A stretch of 64,000 nucleotides of DNA from an uncultured Erythrobacter sp. (GCA_947495695.1 CANLZP010000002.1:310001-374000); one strand, 5' to 3'; positions 17,520 through 26,934 are shown, numbered from the stretch's first letter. Numbers and translations: made by a program. Notes: generated from the sequence alone by a model not told the origin.

Positions 17520-17545
17520 GTCCGCAATTGGGTCGATAGCTGAAC
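17520..17545 (+). repeat. dispersed ~26-nt repeat, copy 5
   Basis: GTCCGCAATTGGG then TCGATAGC; intergenic, after the WYL gene. Same left end as copies 3 and 7. Confidence 0.6.
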
Positions 17546-17646
17546 GACTGGTTTGGGGCGGAGAGAGGACCGGCGCATATCAAATTTTTGCTGAAACATA
17601 CGAACTCATCTAAGCCCCGACACGCATGCGTTTGGGTAAGGGCATA

Positions 17647-18414
17647 ATGGGCAAAACACGGCGAGTTCTTCGTTACGGCGATTACTTTTTCTTCATGAGC
17701 TGGTTGTCGCTGATTACCGTTCTTGCTGCTTTTGGTTGGTCGATTGGCACCGGTTCATACATCGATTTTGAGCCGATGCCGCCATATCTTATTGCCCATG
17801 GGATCGTGCTGACGGCCTGGTTCATCTGGTTTGCCTTGCAGACTACATTGGTGTTTGTGAATCGCACTTCGTTGCACCGACAAACCGGAAAAATTGGGGT
17901 GCTGATTGCATTGGCTGTTCTTGCAACCACTCCGGCCGTCACGCTCAACAATCCTGCCCGGCTCAAAGGCATGGGGCTTGATTGGGAAAGTGACATGTCA
18001 GAATTCCCCGCTCTGGGCGTTGAAGGTACGACCATGCATGATTTCGTGCTCATGCTGCTGGGCGGCAATTTTGCCGCATTGTTGCTCTTCGGCTTGTTCT
18101 TTGCAGGAGCGATCTATTGGCGCAATCGCATCGATTTCCACAAGAGGCTAATGTTGCTCAGCTCTTTAATGTTGTTGCCGCCTGCTTTGGCGCGGATCTC
18201 GCATTGGCCCGGATTAGGTGGTGAAGATGGCACACTGGTTCCGGCGGTGTTTCTCTTGATGCTTGCCTCGCTAGCACTCTACGATCTTGCGACCACGAAG
18301 CGCATTCATAAGGTGACTGTATTTGGATTGGCTCTAATTGTGGCGGTCAATTTATTAGCATTCGCCATAGCGGGAAGCGTCTTCGGACAAGAATTGGCCC
18401 GCTCTTTGGCGTGA
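17647..18414 (+). CDS. polytopic membrane protein, unknown function
   Basis: A 255-residue protein with about seven hydrophobic segments, among them FMSWLSLITVLAAFGWSIGT, YLIAHGIVLTAWFIWFALQ, IGVLIALAVLATTPAVTL, DFVLMLLGGNFAALLLFGLF, LMLLSSLMLLPPALA and a C-terminal VFGLALIVAVNLLAFAIAG. Conserved-looking polar positions inside or next to membranes include HGI, HRQTGK and DFHKRLMLL, an arrangement seen in small predicted heme/redox-like membrane proteins, but I cannot assign a family. ATG 17647 follows a TAAGGG site; ATG 17626 has none. The preceding 170-base gap holds only a repeat copy. Confidence 0.72.
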   Translation: MGKTRRVLRYGDYFFFMSWLSLITVLAAFGWSIGTGSYIDFEPMPPYLIAHGIVLTAWFIWFALQTTLVFVNRTSLHRQTGKIGVLIALAVLATTPAVTLNNPARLKGMGLDWESDMSEFPALGVEGTTMHDFVLMLLGGNFAALLLFGLFFAGAIYWRNRIDFHKRLMLLSSLMLLPPALARISHWPGLGGEDGTLVPAVFLLMLASLALYDLATTKRIHKVTVFGLALIVAVNLLAFAIAGSVFGQELARSLA

Positions 18415-18572
18415 TCCGGTCATCTGCCAACGCTTGACTCCATTTCAAGAAGTCCCGTTGAAAAGCTTCGCGGTCAATTGATGCAATTGGATCGAAATCG
18501 GACAGTCATCCCGAGTCCTAAGTTGTATTTGTTTGCCTTCAAAATTGATGTGACTGACCTTATCTTCATCAA

Positions 18573-19388
18573 ATGGCCGTTTATATTATCTTGATAGTTG
18601 CTGTGCTCATTGTCGCAGCGTTCTGGTTTCGCCGCAGGTCGCGGCAGCAAAAGCGCGCACGGCTTTTGGCGACACCTCTCACTGCGGAACACCGCGTGGT
18701 GGTAGACAGGCTTGTGCCGATTACGCGCCGCTTGCCAGCATCTCTGCGACCGAAGCTCGAGGGGAAAATCAACCTGTTCCTCGATCAGATAACCTTTCAC
18801 GGCAATCAGGGGCTTGAGGTCAATGATAGCATGAGGCTTTCCATCGCAGCACAAGCCTGCCTGCTGATCGTCAACAGTCCGGTCTGGTATGAAACGCTAA
18901 GGACGGTGTTGGTCTACCCCTCAGCCTTCCGCCCGCATCGCAACACCCATGACGGCTATGTCGTTCACGAAAACAGCCACGGCCTGCTGGGCGAAAGCTG
19001 GGCCCGGGGGCCAGTTGTGTTGTCATGGGACCATGCGTTGCAAGGTGGCCTCAACGCAGAAGCTGGCCACAATGTCGTGATCCACGAATTTGCCCACCAA
19101 TTGGACAGCCTGACTGGGCACACAAATGGCATCCCCATCTTGCGTAGAGGGCAAGAGTACGAGGGCTGGGAAAAGGCCATGTTGAAGGCTTACCAAAGCC
19201 ATCTGGAACGGGTTGAAAGCGGGCACCCAACATTGATCGACCCCTATGGCGCGACCAACCATGAAGAATTCTTCGCCGAAGCAATCGTCACTTTCTTCGA
19301 AAGATCGCGGGCATTGCAGCGCGAGGAGGGCGAGCTCTATGCCCAGCTGTCAAAGCTGCTAGACCTTGATCCCGCGCGGTGGGGATAG
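18573..19388 (+). CDS. mtfA: zinc-dependent peptidase MtfA family (M90)
   Basis: A 271-residue metallopeptidase of the MtfA family (in E. coli MtfA binds the Mlc repressor and has aminopeptidase activity). One N-terminal helix VYIILIVAVLIVAAFWFRR anchors it. The zinc motif is HEFAHQLD (171-178) with the third ligand in NHEEFFAEAIVTFFE. Other family marks are LRTVLVYPSAF and the GPVVLSWDHALQGG segment. No ribosome binding site is visible before ATG 18573, so a leaderless or weakly translated mRNA is possible. The target protein here is unknown. Confidence 0.88.
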   Translation: MAVYIILIVAVLIVAAFWFRRRSRQQKRARLLATPLTAEHRVVVDRLVPITRRLPASLRPKLEGKINLFLDQITFHGNQGLEVNDSMRLSIAAQACLLIVNSPVWYETLRTVLVYPSAFRPHRNTHDGYVVHENSHGLLGESWARGPVVLSWDHALQGGLNAEAGHNVVIHEFAHQLDSLTGHTNGIPILRRGQEYEGWEKAMLKAYQSHLERVESGHPTLIDPYGATNHEEFFAEAIVTFFERSRALQREEGELYAQLSKLLDLDPARWG

Positions 19389-19411
19389 GCGCAGTTAGGG
19401 TGTGAGCGGGG

Positions 19412-20656
19412 TTACTCGCCCTCTACAAAGATATCTAACGGGAGGACTGCGGTGATGCCAAGATTAGGGACATCAACCAGCTGCGCGATACGCAGGTCGA
19501 CAGCAACGCTGGCGATCATATAAGCCTCAGTCTGATCATACCCATATTCGGACATGATATAGTCGATCATTGCGGCCAGGGCGTTGCGTGCCGCAAGATG
19601 GATATCACCAGACATATTGCGCAGACCAGCGATCTTAGGGGAATCGAGATAGGCCAGATTGGCAGGAACTGTTCCTTCGTCTTTCAATGGGAAGCCGGTG
19701 ACCGCATAAAATCGGGTTGAAGGTATGCCCAGCGCTGTCGCGGGGCCTTCAAGGTGCGGACCGCGAGTAAGGTCGGGCGGATTATCGACAATGCGAGTGG
19801 TCACGGTGAGCTCTCCGCCCATCTCAATCGCAGTACCCGAAACCTCTCCATCGCCCTGCGCATAATGGAAATCGCCAACCGACAGACCGCAGCCGTCGAT
19901 CAAACACGGCAGGTAAAGCGTCGTTCCGACCCTAAGATAGCGAATATCCATATTACCACCATTCTCGCGTGGTGGAACGGTCCGCAGGCACTCTAATGGT
20001 TTCGAACCCTCAGGCCCGCAAAGCTCAGAAGGTTTCGCTTCGATCGGGTCTGGAGGTAGAACAAAACCTCCCGCTTGAAGAAGCTGGCTCTCCCGCTCAA
20101 GAATGTCCGCCTGGAGTCGATTGTCAGGCAAGGTTGTTACAACGCCTGGGAAGCTGCCGTTCGGGATGCGCACGCCGGGCAATGCATCACTTTCTGCATA
20201 TTCCTCATTCAATCGCCACACGATGAAGCGCTCGTCCGTGGCGAATTGATCGCCGCCAAAGCCAAAAGCTGTCACATCAGTCCACCCGACCTCGGCAGGC
20301 TTGAGCGCTTCGATTGTCACAGCCAGCACATCACCAGCCTTGGCTCCGCGTATGTGGACGGGGCCGGTCAGGGCATGAGCAATCCCAACACCCTCCCTTG
20401 GCTTCGCCTCTGCACTTGAAGAAACATCAGGATCAAGTGTTAGGTCGAAAGCATCGCGTGTGATGAACGTAATCTGCTCACCCAGCTCAGCTTCCGCGAT
20501 CATTGGGATTTCAGGATGCATGCGGTTCATACAAGCCGGGTCTTCCGCGCAGCTGACACTCGTATCGCCCACAACGGTCTGGGCTGCAGCTTGAGGCGAC
20601 AAAGCCAGTGCTGAAGTGAAGCAACTGAGCGCCCATCCGATAGATTTCCGTGTCAT
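19412..20656 (-). CDS. secreted acetamidase/formamidase family protein
   Basis: A 414-residue protein of the acetamidase/formamidase (FmdA) family. It has an N-terminal signal peptide (WALSCFTSALALSPQAAAQ), unusual because characterised formamidases are cytoplasmic. Family marks: GPVHIRGAKAGDVLAVTI, the metal-region GDFHYAQGDGEVSGTAIE, and DIHLAARNALAAMIDYI towards the C-terminus. Cysteine-containing insert around residues 210-225 (ELCGPEGSKPLECLRTVPP) suggests disulfides in the periplasm. The substrate amide cannot be told. No obvious operon partner; it converges with mtfA. Confidence 0.86.
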   Translation of the reverse strand: MTRKSIGWALSCFTSALALSPQAAAQTVVGDTSVSCAEDPACMNRMHPEIPMIAEAELGEQITFITRDAFDLTLDPDVSSSAEAKPREGVGIAHALTGPVHIRGAKAGDVLAVTIEALKPAEVGWTDVTAFGFGGDQFATDERFIVWRLNEEYAESDALPGVRIPNGSFPGVVTTLPDNRLQADILERESQLLQAGGFVLPPDPIEAKPSELCGPEGSKPLECLRTVPPRENGGNMDIRYLRVGTTLYLPCLIDGCGLSVGDFHYAQGDGEVSGTAIEMGGELTVTTRIVDNPPDLTRGPHLEGPATALGIPSTRFYAVTGFPLKDEGTVPANLAYLDSPKIAGLRNMSGDIHLAARNALAAMIDYIMSEYGYDQTEAYMIASVAVDLRIAQLVDVPNLGITAVLPLDIFVEGE

Positions 20657-20807
20657 CCATACCCCCGAGTAAAAATCGCGAATGACATGGTTTTGCCAGA
20701 TCGCATAATGGCGCGCCCCCTTAAGGCACAGGTGCTGACGTTTGGACCAACAGTCAAGCAGTGCCGCCGGATACCGAATTCACGTGGACTCGGTTTCTTT
20801 GGGTAGC

Positions 20808-22337
20808 TCACGCAGTCTGATCGGGCGTGACCGGGCGCTCGCTCAATTCGCGGCGGAGGAGCTTGCCCAGCGGATCTCGCGGCAATTGATCGACAAATTC
20901 AATATAGCGCGGTCGTTTGTATCCCGCGATCTGGTCCTTGAAACGAGCAGTGATTTCCTCGCGCGATAGGCTCGCTTCGGGCTTCAGCACGACAAAGGCT
21001 TTCACCGCCTCACCCCATTGCTTGTTCGGCACGCCGGCACAACCTGCATCCAGCACCTCGGGCATTTCGGCAAAGATCGCATCAACCTCGGCTGGATAGA
21101 CATTCTCGCCGCCGGTCTTGATCAATTCCTTGGCCCGGCCGAGCAGATAGAGCAGCCCGCGATCATCCATCGTGCCCAAATCGCCGCTGCGCAGCCAGCC
21201 GTGGCCCAATGCAGCCTCGCTCGCCTCATCATTGCGCCAATATCCCATCATGGTGGAGGGACCGCGCATACAAATCTCGCCTTCTTCGCCATGAGGCAGG
21301 AAATTGCCCTCAGGGTCGAGAATAGTCATTTCAACATGTTGCATCGGCCAGCCGATGGACTTGGGGTGGGCGAGCATGTCAGGATAATCGATGAATGTAG
21401 CAAATCCGCAAATCTCTGTCTGACCGTATCCGCCCACGACGCGGCAATCCCAATCGTCCTCGATGAAGTCATAGATTTGCGGTTTGCCCATGCCAGCGCC
21501 GCCAGTGTATTTTTGCAGCGGCATGACACCATTGCGCACTGGGTTCATCGCCTGCCAGGGGAAGGATATTTGCGGGAACGCGCTGCTGGTGGTGCAGGCT
21601 TCGCGGTGCAACAGGTCCAAGATGGCCGGGCTGTCATCGTCGCGCCCTGCAAACACGCAGCATCCCCCGCAGGCGAGCATCGCAGCGACTTGCTGCATCC
21701 CAACCACATGGAACATGGGATTGGTGGACAGCAAGCGTTCCTGCGCCGAGAAATGCCTCCGCACGCAAAAGCCCAGCGCCGATGAAGCGACAGCTCCACC
21801 CGATTGCATGCAGCCTTTGGGCCGACCTGTGGTCCCACTGGTATACATCATATAGAGCGCGCGGCCTTCGGGAAGATCGGGCTGGGCGCTAGGCGTATGA
21901 TCCGCGCTGCTGACGATAGCCTCGAAAGCGCCATGTGGGTCGTGCTGCTCGTCAACTTCCACTGTCTCACCCGCATCTGACTGAGCCAACAAGTCAGAAA
22001 AGCGCGGATTGGTGAATGTCATGGCGGGCTCTGCATTGCCCATAATCCAGCCAATCTCTCCGGCAGCCAGCCGCCAATTGAGCAACACTGCAATCGCGCC
22101 GATACGACCACAAGCGAGCAGGGTGGTGAGGTATGGCACACCATCGGTCAGCAGAATTGCAATCCGGTCACCCGGCGCAATACCCCGGGCCAGCAACCAA
22201 TGGGCCATGTGATCCACCCGCATGTCCAGTTCGGCGTAGGTCAGGCGCTGCGTCCCATCCACAGCGGCCTCATTGGCTGGATGTAGGCGCGCATTGGCGC
22301 GAAACAGCGTGTCGAGCGAGAAATCAGCAGCGGTCAT
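20808..22337 (-). CDS. class I adenylate-forming enzyme (acyl-CoA ligase-like)
   Basis: A 509-residue ANL-superfamily enzyme that should adenylate a carboxylic acid and pass it to CoA. Core motifs are in order: MYTSGTTGRPKGC (AMP/phosphate loop), GGYGQTEICG, the GDLG motif in LRSGDLGTMDDRG, the hinge LLGRAKELIKTGGENVYPAEVD, and the catalytic lysine in DPLGKLLRREL near the end. The substrate is not predictable; medium-chain or aromatic acids are equally possible. I chose ATG 22337 over 22367 since it sits at the usual family start. The 150-base gap upstream of it to the formamidase gene holds nothing recognisable. Confidence 0.9.
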   Translation of the reverse strand: MTAADFSLDTLFRANARLHPANEAAVDGTQRLTYAELDMRVDHMAHWLLARGIAPGDRIAILLTDGVPYLTTLLACGRIGAIAVLLNWRLAAGEIGWIMGNAEPAMTFTNPRFSDLLAQSDAGETVEVDEQHDPHGAFEAIVSSADHTPSAQPDLPEGRALYMMYTSGTTGRPKGCMQSGGAVASSALGFCVRRHFSAQERLLSTNPMFHVVGMQQVAAMLACGGCCVFAGRDDDSPAILDLLHREACTTSSAFPQISFPWQAMNPVRNGVMPLQKYTGGAGMGKPQIYDFIEDDWDCRVVGGYGQTEICGFATFIDYPDMLAHPKSIGWPMQHVEMTILDPEGNFLPHGEEGEICMRGPSTMMGYWRNDEASEAALGHGWLRSGDLGTMDDRGLLYLLGRAKELIKTGGENVYPAEVDAIFAEMPEVLDAGCAGVPNKQWGEAVKAFVVLKPEASLSREEITARFKDQIAGYKRPRYIEFVDQLPRDPLGKLLRRELSERPVTPDQTA

Positions 22338-22382
22338 GGAACAGGGTCTAGCCGGACTTCTGATCACTCGCCATTAGCTAGT

Positions 22383-22664
22383 TTAGGGATGCTGCTCGAC
22401 GGTTAGATCAGCTTTGCACTTGCCGCAGGTCTTGTTGGGCCAAGGCACCACAAAAACCCCTCGAAAGAACAGATTTTTGCCGCAAGTCGGGCAATTGTGC
22501 AGCAGCATGCCACCATTGGCGAAAACCAGCGCGATGATCGCCGCCGCAAAGGCCAGAGATGAATGCCCGAACAATTGATCCCAAGCGATCACAAAGACGA
22601 TTGCGGACGCCAGCACACCCATCATCAGCTTCGCGTGGCGCTCTGCTCTTTGATAGGGACTCAT
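22383..22664 (-). CDS. small two-helix membrane protein with zinc ribbon
   Basis: A 93-residue protein with two membrane helices (LMMGVLASAIVFVIAWDQLF and SLAFAAAIIALVFANGGML) followed by a CPTCGKN ... CGKC zinc ribbon. I do not recognise a family; such proteins often scaffold or sense metal at the membrane. Its start ATG overlaps the Mur ligase stop by four bases (ATGA), so it is co-translated with the ligase. Confidence 0.7.
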   Translation of the reverse strand: MSPYQRAERHAKLMMGVLASAIVFVIAWDQLFGHSSLAFAAAIIALVFANGGMLLHNCPTCGKNLFFRGVFVVPWPNKTCGKCKADLTVEQHP

Positions 22665-24103
22665 GATAGATCGCTCAAAAGGGAGCGGGCAAAGCCTGTC
22701 AATGTGTCGTCGCGTGCGCCCATGATAACGATCCGATCTCCGGGCTGAGCAATCTCAGCGATGCGTATCCCGCAATCGTCGCGTGAGGCGATATGCAACG
22801 CATTGCCCCCGGTATCCTGAATCAGTTTGATGATACGCTCGCTGCCCTCGCTGCGGTCCACCGTGCCGCCGAAGTATACCGGATCGCACATGATCGTGAT
22901 GTCATCGGGGCCAAGTTCATTGGCGAAGGTCTCCGCCAGTTCACTGCCCATCTGGCGCAGTGGGCCATAACCATGCGGCTGGAAGAAGGCGATCACGCGG
23001 CCTGGTGTCGCTTTCAATGTGCGGAGTGTGGCGGCGCATTTCTCTGGATTATGTCCAAAATCGTCGATCACGGCGATGCCATCGCTGGTGGTTCCAACGA
23101 TATCGAACCTGCGGGCAAGCCCAGCAAACTCGTGCAGAGCCGAGACCGCGTCGTTTATGCTCACACCGGCGGCGTTGGCGCCGGCAATCGCTGCAAGCGC
23201 GTTAGACAAATTGTGCAAGCCCGGCATGGGAAGGGTTAGCGTCTGTTGGGCGCCATCGCGGCGATCAATGATCCGGGCGGTGATCGACAGGGAGCCTTGC
23301 TCAATCGAGCCTGCTTCCACACAAATGTCTGCCCCAGAATTCTCAATCGCGAAGGAGGTGCAATGCGGTGATGCTTCAGCCAGCAGGCGCGCCTCCTCGC
23401 TATCGTAATTCACCACTTGCTTGGCCGAAACCTTCAGAAAATCGCCGAACAGCGCGCGCAGTTCTTCCATGCTTTTGTGATCAAGACTGACATTGAGCAG
23501 AACGCCCACGCTGGGGCGATATAAGGCGATGGACCCGTCGCTTTCATCCACCTCGCTCACGAACAGATTGCCTTTGCCGACCTGGGCGCTGGCGAAGGGA
23601 TTTGCCTCGCTGACGAAATTCTTCATCACCGCACCATTCATGATGGTGGGATCGCGGCCTGCATGCGCCAAAATCCACCCGATCATCCCCGTAACTGTGG
23701 ACTTTCCGCTGGTGCCGCCAATGGCGATGCTAGTGCTTGCCGCGTTAAACAGGCGAGAGAGCATTTCGGCGCGTGTCAGCCGCTCGCATCCCAGTTCTTG
23801 CGCACGGCGCACTTCGGGAACGGTATCTTCCACCGCGGCCGATGCGATCAGCACTTGGCTGGGCGAGGTAATGCCGCTGCCATCCTGTGGGAACAGGGTG
23901 AAGCCAGCACTTTTCAGCCAATCGAATTTTTTCGGCGTGCGACCTTGGTCATTGCTACGGTCTGATCCGGACACTTGTGCCCCTGCGCCGTGTAGAATTT
24001 GAGCAAGCGGCAACATGCCCGATCCACCAATGCCGCAAAAGAAATAGGGCCTTGCGGCGTCAAATTGAGGATCTTGCGCGTCATTGTGGTCGGTCTTGTG
24101 CAT
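22661..24103 (-). CDS. Mur ligase family protein, MurC/Mpl-like
   Basis: A 480-residue ATP-dependent amide ligase of the MurC branch: YFFCGIGGSGMLPLAQIL is the UDP-MurNAc-binding start, IAIGGTSGKSTVTGMI the P-loop, SEVDESDGS and LNVSLDHKSM the metal/ATP residues, and GLHNLSNALAAIAGA plus FGHNPEKCAATL the ADP and C-terminal domains. MurC makes UDP-MurNAc-alanine; Mpl attaches the recycled tripeptide. Its position, divergent from an LD-carboxypeptidase gene, favours a recycling role, but either is possible. ATG 24103 is used; the frame extends to 24295 without homology. It overlaps the next small gene by ATGA. Confidence 0.88.
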   Translation of the reverse strand: MHKTDHNDAQDPQFDAARPYFFCGIGGSGMLPLAQILHGAGAQVSGSDRSNDQGRTPKKFDWLKSAGFTLFPQDGSGITSPSQVLIASAAVEDTVPEVRRAQELGCERLTRAEMLSRLFNAASTSIAIGGTSGKSTVTGMIGWILAHAGRDPTIMNGAVMKNFVSEANPFASAQVGKGNLFVSEVDESDGSIALYRPSVGVLLNVSLDHKSMEELRALFGDFLKVSAKQVVNYDSEEARLLAEASPHCTSFAIENSGADICVEAGSIEQGSLSITARIIDRRDGAQQTLTLPMPGLHNLSNALAAIAGANAAGVSINDAVSALHEFAGLARRFDIVGTTSDGIAVIDDFGHNPEKCAATLRTLKATPGRVIAFFQPHGYGPLRQMGSELAETFANELGPDDITIMCDPVYFGGTVDRSEGSERIIKLIQDTGGNALHIASRDDCGIRIAEIAQPGDRIVIMGARDDTLTGFARSLLSDLS

Positions 24104-24148
24104 CTTGGCACGGGTATTGAGTTGTGCGCGGCAACACAAGCAGGCACA

Positions 24149-24988
24149 ATGCGGATTATGACACGGATTGTTGTTTGCGCACCGGCCACCCGGATCACTC
24201 AGGATCATGCCGATGCGGCCAGAGCATTGGTGGCGGAAGAATTTCCGCAGCACTCGATCACCTTCCATGACCAGTGCTTTTCCGAGCAAGGCCATTTCGC
24301 CGGCCCGGATATAGAGCGGCTGACAGCATTGGTCGAATGCGCCAATAATTCGGATTTTGATGCCGTTTGGTTCGCCAAGGGCGGTTATGGTTCGAATCGC
24401 ATTGCAGAGGCTGCAATCGCTCGAATGGGGGCTGCGGCGCGGTCTAAAACCTATGTTGGCTTTTCTGACTGTGGATATCTGCTGGGCGCCTTATACCGCG
24501 CGGGGATTGGCCAAAGCGCGCATGGCTCCATGCCGGTAAGCGCACGCAGCGAAAGAGGGCGCGAAGCGGTGCGTCGGGTGCTGCGGTGGTTCAGCGGTGA
24601 TAACAGCGGGTTGGAACCCAGCTTGGACGGACAAACGCCCGCAGTCGCTTTCAATTTGATCACTCTCGCCATGCTCAGCGGCACTCCGATGATGCCCGAT
24701 CTGGAAGGGCATGTGGTGATGGTAGAAGAGGTGAGCGAACACCTTTATTCGATCGATCGGCTGTTCTTTCATCTGGCAGGGGCGTTGCCGCGTTTGGCCG
24801 GATTGCGGCTGGGCAGTGTTTCCGCTGTTCCCGAGAATGATCGTGAGTTCGGCCAGACGGCGGAAGAAATTGCCCAATTCTGGTGTGCACGAGCCGGTAT
24901 TCCGTACTTGGGGCGTGCTCAAATCGGACACACGGCTGAAAACCGGATCGTACCCTTCGGTCTTGCCAGCCCCGCAGGTGCTGCGTAA
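24149..24988 (+). CDS. ldcA: LD-carboxypeptidase (muramoyltetrapeptide carboxypeptidase)
   Basis: Removes the terminal D-alanine from muropeptide tetrapeptides in the cytoplasm. The S66 family triad is visible: Ser in YVGFSDCGYLLGAL, Glu in GHVVMVEEVSEHLYSIDRL and His in AQIGHTAENRIVPFGL. The 279 residues are normal. The start could be ATG 24149 or ATG 24158; neither has a strong ribosome binding site. Upstream frame to 23999 overlaps the Mur ligase and is not coding. Transcribed divergently from the Mur ligase with 45 bases between start codons, so they may share regulation. Confidence 0.88.
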   Translation: MRIMTRIVVCAPATRITQDHADAARALVAEEFPQHSITFHDQCFSEQGHFAGPDIERLTALVECANNSDFDAVWFAKGGYGSNRIAEAAIARMGAAARSKTYVGFSDCGYLLGALYRAGIGQSAHGSMPVSARSERGREAVRRVLRWFSGDNSGLEPSLDGQTPAVAFNLITLAMLSGTPMMPDLEGHVVMVEEVSEHLYSIDRLFFHLAGALPRLAGLRLGSVSAVPENDREFGQTAEEIAQFWCARAGIPYLGRAQIGHTAENRIVPFGLASPAGAA

Positions 24989-25063
24989 CCGCGCAGCCAA
25001 GGCGGCAAAACGCCAACATCGATTGGGCAGCTCAACAGAGCGCCACAGCAGGAGACAGATTGA

Positions 25064-26002
25064 ATGCGTGCTTTCGTTTTTCCGGGGCAAGGTAGTCAGA
25101 AAGTTGGCATGGGCAGTGACTTGGCTGCGGCCAGCGCATCGGCTCGCGCAACCTTTGAAGAGGTGGATGATGCGTTGGGGCAGAACCTGTCCTCGATCAT
25201 GCGCGATGGTCCAGAGGATCAATTGACCCTGACCGAGAATGCTCAGCCTGCAATCATGGCCAATGCAATTGCGACACTGCGGGTGTTGGAGAATGACTTC
25301 GGCGTAAAACTGGCTGATGTTGGCGATTGCGTCGCGGGCCATTCGCTGGGTGAATATTCGGCGCTGTGCGCAGTGGGTGCCTTCTCTCTGGCGGACACGG
25401 CTCGTCTGCTAAAGCTGCGCGGACAGGCGATGCAGGCTGCGGTCCCTGTGGGCGAGGGCAGCATGGCGGCGCTGTTGGGCGCCGACATAGAAAAAGCAAC
25501 AGCTTTGGCTGCTGCTGCGGCTGACGGCGAAGTGTGCGATGTGGCCAATGACAATGATCCAACGCAGGTGGTCATCTCGGGCCATAAGGGCGCGATTGAT
25601 CGGGCCGTTGCCCTGGTAAAGGATCATGGGATCAAGCGCGGCATCCCTTTGCCAGTTTCGGCCCCGTTTCATTGCTCGCTGATGCAGCCGGCTGCTGATC
25701 GCATGGCAGAGGCGCTTGCCGAAACACCGCCATCTGCGCTTATCCTGCCAGTTTATGCCAATGTGACAGCATCCAAGGTGAGCGATCCGGCGGAAGAACA
25801 ATCGCTGCTTGTTGCCCAGGTGACGGGCCGCGTTCGCTGGCGCGAAAGCGTGCTGGCGATGCGCGCGGATGGGGTTGAACACTTTGTTGAAATGGGCGGA
25901 AAAGTGCTCTCTCCGATGATTGGTCGGATCGACAAAGAAGCATTAACTTCCAGCCTTATCACGATGGAAGATATAGAGAATTTCGCAAAGGAGATCAGCT
26001 GA
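25064..26002 (+). CDS. fabD: malonyl-CoA-ACP transacylase
   Basis: Transfers malonyl from CoA to acyl carrier protein, the entry step of fatty acid synthesis. PGQGSQKVGMG opens the protein, the nucleophile is Ser94 in AGHSLGEYSALCAVG, and the histidine is in VSAPFHCSLMQPA. 312 residues is normal. The stop overlaps the fabG start (TGATG). No acpP follows fabG here, although acpP is often the third gene in this group. Confidence 0.96.
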   Translation: MRAFVFPGQGSQKVGMGSDLAAASASARATFEEVDDALGQNLSSIMRDGPEDQLTLTENAQPAIMANAIATLRVLENDFGVKLADVGDCVAGHSLGEYSALCAVGAFSLADTARLLKLRGQAMQAAVPVGEGSMAALLGADIEKATALAAAAADGEVCDVANDNDPTQVVISGHKGAIDRAVALVKDHGIKRGIPLPVSAPFHCSLMQPAADRMAEALAETPPSALILPVYANVTASKVSDPAEEQSLLVAQVTGRVRWRESVLAMRADGVEHFVEMGGKVLSPMIGRIDKEALTSSLITMEDIENFAKEIS

Positions 26003-26754
26003 TGTTTTCGCTTGAGGGAATGAATGCACTGGTGACCGGTGCCAGCGGCGGTATCGGTTCGGAAATTGCCATGGCTTTGGCAAAGCAGGGTGCGCGCATC
26101 GCATTGTCGGGCTCAAACGGCGAAAAATTGCGCGTGTTCCGCGAACAGTTGAACCGCGAGACGGGCGGAGATCATGTCGAGATCACCTGCAATCTGGGCG
26201 AGAAGGAACAGGTTGAAGAATTGATCCCGGCAACCGTTCACACACTGGGTGGGATCGATATTCTGGTCAACAATGCCGGCGTTACGCGCGACAATCTGGC
26301 GATGCGGATGAAGGATGACGAATGGGACGATGTCATTCGCATTAATCTGGAGGCTTCCTTCAGACTGATGCGCGCAGCGGCACGGCCTATGATGAAAGCC
26401 CGCTTCGGCCGTATCATTTCTATCACCAGCGTAGTTGGGGCGACAGGCAATCCGGGACAGATGAATTATGCTGCATCGAAAGCCGGTGTAGTCGGCATGT
26501 CCAAAAGTCTGGGCCAAGAACTGGCCAGCCGCGGCATTACGGTGAATTGCGTTGCGCCGGGCTTTATCCGCACAGCAATGACCGACCAATTGCCCGACGC
26601 CCAGAAAGACGCGCTCAATGCGAAAATTCCTTTGGGCAGGATGGGCGAGGGTCGCGACATTGGAGCCGCTGTGGCCTATCTTGCCAGCCGCGAGGCAGGC
26701 TATGTCACCGGAGAAACCCTGCATGTAAACGGCGGAATGGCCATGCTTGGCTGA
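26002..26754 (+). CDS. fabG: 3-oxoacyl-ACP reductase
   Basis: An SDR that reduces 3-ketoacyl-ACP with NADPH. VTGASGGIGSEIAMAL is the cofactor loop, ILVNNAGVTRDNLAMRM contains the NNAG motif, and the catalytic pair is in ITSVVGATGNPGQMNYAASKAGVVG (Ser, Tyr, Lys). The sequence GLARDNL-like RDNLAMRM and the C-terminal YVTGETLHVNGGMAM are specific for FabG among SDRs. 250 residues. The start shares a base with fabD's stop. Confidence 0.95.
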   Translation: MFSLEGMNALVTGASGGIGSEIAMALAKQGARIALSGSNGEKLRVFREQLNRETGGDHVEITCNLGEKEQVEELIPATVHTLGGIDILVNNAGVTRDNLAMRMKDDEWDDVIRINLEASFRLMRAAARPMMKARFGRIISITSVVGATGNPGQMNYAASKAGVVGMSKSLGQELASRGITVNCVAPGFIRTAMTDQLPDAQKDALNAKIPLGRMGEGRDIGAAVAYLASREAGYVTGETLHVNGGMAMLG

Positions 26755-26934
26755 GCAAGGTAAGCGCGGGACGTCCGAAAGGGCGTTTTATCCCCAAGGA
26801 ATCGATCCTGCGCCCCTTCCAAACTTGCCGCTTTTGCCATGCGCGCTAAGGTTGGGACACATTTTTCCGGCGCTTCCGGGCGATTCCGCTGAGGGTTCGT
26901 TGCGGCGCGCGCAAAAGGGATCGAGTACGCAACC

